Part shown: positions 31,230 through 34,969 of the stretch, one piece after another
Layout: each line of letters opens with the position of its first letter
Position numbering within the stretch: position 1 is the first letter of the stretch
Program-made: the position numbers and the translations under genes
Assembly (NCBI GenBank): GCA_039821555.1
Contig: JBCBNX010000005.1
Coordinates: 1 to 34,969, forward strand
Source: Bacteroidota bacterium
Lineage (GTDB): Bacteria; Bacteroidota; Rhodothermia; Rhodothermales; Rubricoccaceae
DNA: 34,969 nt
Direction of reading: 5' to 3'
Notes under the pieces: model-generated
The model's database searches: none
What the model was told of the DNA's origin: nothing
The model's input: the letters and a program-made list of their open reading frames with translations, nothing else

Positions 31230-31752
31230 GGTCCTGGTTGGCCTCGACGAAGCTCTTCCAGTTCTTGAACTTGCCCGTCGGGCCCTGGTGGACGCGGTGG
31301 CCGTGGCAGAGCGCGACAGCGAGCGCGTCGGAGGCGTCGAGGCCCCGCGACTCGGTGAGCGCGAGGAGGCTCTTCACCATGTACCACACCTGCTGTTTGG
31401 TCGCGTTGCCGTTGCCCGTGACCGACTTCTTGACTTCCTTCGGAGTGTACTGCGTGACCGGCAACTCGCGGTGCATCGCGGCGAGCATCACGGCCGCCTG
31501 CGCGCGCCCGAGCTTGAGCATCGACTGGGCGTTTTGCCCGTAGACGGGCATCTCGACGGCACACTCGTCTGGCAGCGTCGCCTCGATGACCTCGGTGAGG
31601 CGCGCGTAGATCACGCTGAGCCGCTGCGCGTGCGCCATCTTCGGCGAGAGGTCGATCGCGCCGTAGTCGAGGATGCGCTCCTTCTGCCCGACGATCTCCA
31701 CGACGCCGTAGCCCGTATGCCGCGTGCCAGGGTCCACTCCTAAGACAATCAT
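31216..31752 (-). CDS. ruvC: Holliday junction resolvase RuvC
   Basis: A 178-residue nuclease that cuts Holliday junctions in recombination together with RuvAB. It starts MIVLGVDPGTRHTGYG. The four metal-binding acids are present: Asp7, Glu67 (AVEMPVYGQNAQS), Asp139 and Asp142 (GLDASDALAVALCHG). The KEVKKSVTGNGNATKQQV segment matches the DNA-contacting loop. The C-terminus (TGKFKNWKSFVEANQDRIIE) extends somewhat beyond shorter family members. It lies downstream of yebC on the same strand, the common yebC-ruvC pairing, with a hairpin repeat in the 113-bp gap. ruvA and ruvB are not here. Confidence 0.96.
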   Translation of the reverse strand: MIVLGVDPGTRHTGYGVVEIVGQKERILDYGAIDLSPKMAHAQRLSVIYARLTEVIEATLPDECAVEMPVYGQNAQSMLKLGRAQAAVMLAAMHRELPVTQYTPKEVKKSVTGNGNATKQQVWYMVKSLLALTESRGLDASDALAVALCHGHRVHQGPTGKFKNWKSFVEANQDRIIE

Positions 31753-31774
31753 GGGCCGAGGACGATCATGTCTG

Positions 31775-31823
31775 TTTCGTGTTGCGTGTTGCGTATCGGC
31801 TGCCTTGAACACGCAGCACGAAA
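31775..31823. repeat. Inverted repeat, CGTGTTGCGTG family, copy 2
   Basis: TTTCGTGTTGCGTGTT (31775-31790) pairs with AACACGCAGCACGAAA (31808-31823), 16 pairs with one wobble position. Further TACGCAACACA follows. It shares the CGTGTTGCGTG core with 11668-11724. It lies in the yebC-ruvC gap. Confidence 0.6.
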
Positions 31824-31865
31824 TACGCAACACATCGTAAGGCTCACGGCTTCGTTCTACCCGGA

Positions 31866-32615
31866 TCAGGCCAACGCTGCCATCGTCTCGTCGTCCATGT
31901 CGAGGGTCGAGTAGACGGCCTGGACGTCGTCGAGGTCTTCGAGGCGGTCGAGGAGCTTGAGCACCTTCGCGGCCTCGTCGGGCGCGAGCTTGGTCGTAGT
32001 CGAGGCGATCATCTGTAGGCCGGAGTCGTCGGTCGGGGCGAGGCCCTCGGCTTCGAGCGCGTCGCGGACGGCGGCGAACTCCTCGGGCGGCGTCGTGACC
32101 ACGAACACGTCGTCCTCGCGGCGGAGGTCCTCCGCGCCCGCGTCGGCCACGAGCAGGAACAGGTCCTCCTCCTCGTTGCCCTCGGCGGGGACTTCGAGGA
32201 TGCCTTTGCGGTCGAACTGGAACGCGACCGAGCCCGACGTGCCGAGGTTGCCACCGGCCTTGCTGAAGGCGTGGCGCACCTCCGAGACGGTGCGGTTGGT
32301 GTTGTCCGTGAGCGTCTCCACGTAGACGGCGATGCCATGCGGGCCGTAGCCCTCGTAGGTCATCTCCTCATAGTCAGCCCCGGCGATCTCGCCTGTGCCC
32401 CGCTTGATGGCGCGCTCGACGTTGTCCTTCGGCATGTTCTCCGCCTTCGCCTTGTCGATGGCGAGCGCGAGTTTCGGGTTCATGCCAGCGTCGCCGCCGC
32501 CCTCGCGGGCCGCGACCATGATGTCACGCGTGATGCGCGCCCAGGCCTTCGACTTCTTGGCGTCGGTGGCGGCCTTTTGCCGCTTGATCTTCGACCATTT
32601 GTTGTGACCAGCCAT
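31866..32615 (-). CDS. yebC: YebC/PmpR/TACO1-family protein
   Basis: A 249-residue soluble protein. The family start is unmistakable: MAGHNKWSKIKRQKAATDAKK, then SKAWARITRDIMVAAREGGGD and NMPKDNVERAIKRGTGE. The middle has YEGYGPHGIAVYVETLTDNTNRTV, and the C-terminus an LLDRLEDLDDVQAVYSTLD motif. Family members have been described as DNA-binding regulators and, more recently, as translation factors that relieve ribosome stalling at proline-rich stretches; which applies here cannot be read. The open frame extends 53 codons upstream, but the conserved MAGHNKWS start at 32615 is certain. Confidence 0.96.
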   Translation of the reverse strand: MAGHNKWSKIKRQKAATDAKKSKAWARITRDIMVAAREGGGDAGMNPKLALAIDKAKAENMPKDNVERAIKRGTGEIAGADYEEMTYEGYGPHGIAVYVETLTDNTNRTVSEVRHAFSKAGGNLGTSGSVAFQFDRKGILEVPAEGNEEEDLFLLVADAGAEDLRREDDVFVVTTPPEEFAAVRDALEAEGLAPTDDSGLQMIASTTTKLAPDEAAKVLKLLDRLEDLDDVQAVYSTLDMDDETMAALA

Positions 32616-32772
32616 GCTGTGGAGCGAGAGGGTGAGGTGCAAGCAGTGAGGGCACCATGGCACGCGACCGCCGCGCGCGGGATCCGACTTTGCAAGGAGC
32701 GAACGTGTGCCGGTGTGAACGTATGGACGTAGCATGTCTCGTTTTTGAACTGTGACCTGCCACCCCCGACCC

Positions 32773-33597
32773 ATGACCCTCGACCATGTTGGTGCCTCGA
32801 TCTACGTGGCCGACCGCGGAGCGGGCGTCGCGCCGCCGGTGCTGCTGCTGCACGGCAACCCGGACTCGGCAGACCTATGGGACGGCATCCTGGACCACTT
32901 GGCCCCGCGACGCCGCTGCCTTGCGCCGGACCTTCCCGGCTTCGGACGCTCAGGCGTACCCGTTGACTTCGACCCGTCGCTCGCTGGGCTCGCCCGATTC
33001 GTGGACCAGTTGCTGGACGAGATTGGCCTCGACGGGCCGGTGGACCTCGTCGCGCACGACCTCGGCGGCCTCTTCGGACTCGCTTGGGCGATCACGCACC
33101 CGGAGCGCGTCCGGCGACTCGTGGTCGGCGGCTGTCCCTTCCACGGCGACTACCGCTGGCACGCCTGGGCGCGCCTCTGGCGGACCCCGCTTCTCGGCGA
33201 ACTCAGCCTGCTCGGGATGAACCGCTGGCTCTTCCGCCGCGAGCTACGCCGAGGTGGACCGGGGCTGTCGGACGCACACATCGCGGCGAGCTACCGCCAC
33301 GTCACGTCCGCTGCGAAACGGATGGTGCTGCGGCTCTATCGTGCCGCCGATCCCTCGGTCTACGCGGCGTGGGAGCCACGCCTGCTTGCGCTCACGGCGC
33401 AGGTGCCGACGCTGGTGCTCTGGGGCGCGCACGATCCCTACATCCCCGTTCGATACGCCGATCGCTTCGGTGCGACGCAGACCGCGTCGGGCCGCGTGCA
33501 CGTCTTCCCCGACTGCGGTCACTGGTGGCCCGCCGAGCAAGCCGAGGCCAGCGCAGCGCTCATCGAGGCGTTCTTCGACGAAGAGAAGAACGGATAG
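32773..33597 (+). CDS. Alpha/beta hydrolase with Asp nucleophile
   Basis: A 274-residue soluble hydrolase. The oxyanion motif LLLHGNPDSADLW (25-36) and the nucleophile elbow VAHDLGG with Asp96 place it with haloalkane dehalogenase and epoxide hydrolase-like enzymes. Asp221 (WGAHDPYIP) and His250 (FPDCGHWWP) complete the triad. True dehalogenases usually have Trp directly after the nucleophile to hold the halide; here it is Leu97, so dehalogenase activity is less likely than hydrolysis of an epoxide or ester-like substrate. The cap domain lies around residues 125-195. ATG at 32773 is preferred to the upstream ATG at 32752. It is divergent from yebC and converges with the PLP gene (13 bp between stops). 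Confidence 0.85.
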   Translation: MTLDHVGASIYVADRGAGVAPPVLLLHGNPDSADLWDGILDHLAPRRRCLAPDLPGFGRSGVPVDFDPSLAGLARFVDQLLDEIGLDGPVDLVAHDLGGLFGLAWAITHPERVRRLVVGGCPFHGDYRWHAWARLWRTPLLGELSLLGMNRWLFRRELRRGGPGLSDAHIAASYRHVTSAAKRMVLRLYRAADPSVYAAWEPRLLALTAQVPTLVLWGAHDPYIPVRYADRFGATQTASGRVHVFPDCGHWWPAEQAEASAALIEAFFDEEKNG

Positions 33598-33610
33598 CCG
33601 GACGCGCCGG

Positions 33611-34762
33611 TCACGGGTCCAGCACGCGGCTGAGGTCGGCGATGAGGTCATCGGGGTGCTCCAGACCGACAGAGACGCGAAGAAGTCCCGGCGGCGCGAG
33701 CGACGCAGGCCCCTCTACCGAGGCGCGGTGCTCAACGAGGCTCTCGGGCCCCCCGAGGCTCGTCGCCTGCGTGAACAGCTGCAACCCGTTCGCCACTGCG
33801 CGGGCTTTCGCTTCGCCGCCCCGCACCACGAACGAGAGCATGCCCCCGAAGTCGTCCATCTGCTTCGCCGCAGTCGCGTGTCCAGGGTCGTTGGGAAGTC
33901 CGGGATAGTGCACGCGCTCCACCGACGGGTGCACATCCAGAAAATGCGCGAGGGCGAGGGCGTTCTCGACATGGGCGCGCATCCGCACGGCGAGCGTCCG
34001 CAGCCCGCGCGCCACGAGCCAGCAGTCGAGCGGAGCCGGGACGACCCCTGCCACGCGCTGCACCGTCTGCAACCGCTCGACGGTGTCGGTTTGGCCGCGC
34101 ACGACCACCGCGCCACCCGTCACGTCGGAGTGCCCGGCGAGGTACTTCGTGGTCGCGTGCACCACCAGGTCGGCGCCGAGCGCGAGCGGGCGCTGGAGGA
34201 GCGGCGTCGCCCAGGTGTTGTCGCAGGCCACGAGCGCACCGCCGCCGTGCGCCACCGTCGCCACCTTTTCGATGTCGGTGATGTCGAGCAGCGGGTTCGA
34301 CGGCGTTTCGATCCAGACGAGCTTGGTGGCAGGCGTCATCGCCGACGCGACCTCATGCGGGGCGGTCATGTCAGCAAACGACACAGCGACGCCCCACCGC
34401 GCGAAGTGATCGCGCAGGAGCAGCGCCACGTTGTAGTACGCATCCCGCGGCGCGACGACGTGGTCGCCGGGCGCGAGCGTCTGGAGCACCGCGAAGATGG
34501 CCGCCATGCCCGACGGGAAGGCGACGCACGCGATCTCGTCGTCTAGGTCGCCGCCTTCGAGGTCAGCCAGCGCAGCTTCGAGCGTAGCCCGGTTGGGGTT
34601 CGCTGAGCGGCTGTACTGGTAGCCTGCCGGGTAGCTGCCGTCGGGCGCGCGCTCAAACGTCGTCGCGAGATGGATGGGCGGGACGACGGCGCGCGTCTCG
34701 GGATCGACAGCCAGGCCAGCGTGCGCGGCGCGCGTGGCCGGATGAAGCGGGTCGATAGACAT
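33611..34762 (-). CDS. Cystathionine gamma-synthase/lyase family PLP enzyme
   Basis: A 383-residue Cys/Met-metabolism PLP enzyme. Motifs: YSRSANPNRATLE (Tyr50 and Arg52, phosphate contact), FPSGMAAI (82-89), ETPSNPLLDI, ACDNTWATP with Asp181 to the pyridine nitrogen, and HATTKYLAGHSDVTGG with Lys206 forming the PLP imine. Near the end, SLGGPESLVEHRAS matches the substrate-binding region. This family includes cystathionine gamma-synthase, gamma-lyase and methionine gamma-lyase; sequence alone does not choose between them. It stands alone, so pathway context does not help. Confidence 0.9.
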   Translation of the reverse strand: MSIDPLHPATRAAHAGLAVDPETRAVVPPIHLATTFERAPDGSYPAGYQYSRSANPNRATLEAALADLEGGDLDDEIACVAFPSGMAAIFAVLQTLAPGDHVVAPRDAYYNVALLLRDHFARWGVAVSFADMTAPHEVASAMTPATKLVWIETPSNPLLDITDIEKVATVAHGGGALVACDNTWATPLLQRPLALGADLVVHATTKYLAGHSDVTGGAVVVRGQTDTVERLQTVQRVAGVVPAPLDCWLVARGLRTLAVRMRAHVENALALAHFLDVHPSVERVHYPGLPNDPGHATAAKQMDDFGGMLSFVVRGGEAKARAVANGLQLFTQATSLGGPESLVEHRASVEGPASLAPPGLLRVSVGLEHPDDLIADLSRVLDP

Positions 34763-34820
34763 AGCGGCGGGAGGCGGATGAAGGTGGCCAACCTACCAGT
34801 CCCGGCTCCTATTGCGCCAC

Positions 34821-34852
34821 CTCCATGCACGACAGACTCCATGCACGACAGA
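34821..34852. repeat. Exact 16-bp tandem duplication
   Basis: CTCCATGCACGACAGA occurs at 34821-34836 and again, unchanged, at 34837-34852, directly after the stop of the partial T9SS gene. Confidence 0.9.
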
Positions 34853-34853
34853 G

Positions 34854-34969
34854 CTACTGCGACAGCGTCACCGTGCGCGTCGCCACACCCCCCGCCGACT
34901 GCACACGCACCAGGTACACCCCGCTCGCCAGACCAGCCGCGGCCCACCGCAGCGTCTGCGTACCGGCTG
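34854..34969 (-). CDS. C-terminal end of a T9SS cargo protein, cut by the window edge
   Basis: Reading the reverse strand from the right edge gives about 37 residues that end in a TAG at 34854-34856. The sequence includes LRWAAAGLASGVYLVRVQSAGG and ends VATRTVTLSQ. This is the last beta-strand pair of a T9SS type A sorting domain. The rest of the protein lies outside the window. No open frame of this kind is listed for the region because it is truncated, yet the match is clear. Confidence 0.75.
   Translation of the reverse strand, partial: AGTQTLRWAAAGLASGVYLVRVQSAGGVATRTVTLSQ

Noticed and set aside
1..34969. tRNA or rRNA genes
   Set aside because: No cloverleaf with a conserved T-loop (GTTCRANYC) in the right setting and no rRNA-like stretches were seen by eye in the gaps; a covariance scan was not possible.

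Overview
The window is GC-rich bacterial DNA and most resembles the Rhodothermota (Salinibacter/Rubricoccus/Rubrivirga-like, within the wider Bacteroidota). The evidence is a xanthorhodopsin-type proton pump, several secreted proteins with type IX secretion (T9SS) C-terminal sorting domains, a PorV/PorQ-family outer-membrane protein, a SusC/RagA-like TonB-dependent receptor, a DUF4290 protein, and a candidate promoter of the Bacteroidota type (TTG, 19 nt, TAnnTTTG-like). The assignment is inferred from gene content; no rRNA or tRNA was seen.

Layout. 1-1333: end of an unknown gene, a bidirectional hairpin terminator, and a reverse-strand baeRF/eRF1-like protein. 1760-5500: three forward genes for surface glycans (glycosyltransferase, polysaccharide deacetylase, Wzx-like flippase). 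6011-18404: six reverse-strand genes forming one cell-surface module. In transcription order these are a secreted beta-rich protein, a second T9SS cargo with an OB-like N-terminus, a large lipoprotein, a TonB-dependent receptor, a PorV-like barrel and an NHL/beta-propeller lipoprotein. Every gap inside this module carries a long imperfect hairpin, and these belong to four sequence families.

18405-22482: a 925-bp divergent regulatory region full of short tandem duplications, then a light-harvesting cassette. It holds xanthorhodopsin, a small two-helix membrane protein of unknown function, a CrtYcd-type lycopene cyclase and a Brp/Blh beta-carotene cleavage enzyme. Lycopene cyclase makes beta-carotene, Blh splits it to retinal, and retinal binds Lys235 of the rhodopsin. 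A strong hairpin after the rhodopsin gene and another filling the gap before blh could set the ratio of opsin to retinal-making enzymes.

22534-34969: mostly housekeeping and scattered genes. These are an SbcD/Mre11-type nuclease without an adjacent sbcC, a family 2 glycosyltransferase whose start codon lies inside a hairpin repeat, lipB, a DUF4397 T9SS cargo, a CIA30-like lipoprotein, two small proteins, a 167-bp MITE-like element, a GH140/DUF4038-type glycosidase lipoprotein, the ruvC-yebC pair, an Asp-nucleophile alpha/beta hydrolase, a cystathionine gamma-synthase family enzyme, and the C-terminus of another T9SS cargo cut by the window edge.

The most notable items are the retinal cassette with its unknown small membrane protein and RNA hairpins, and the six-gene surface module with a hairpin in every gap. 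Hairpin and repeat calls come from reading the bases directly; functional calls rest on motif recognition without database searches.
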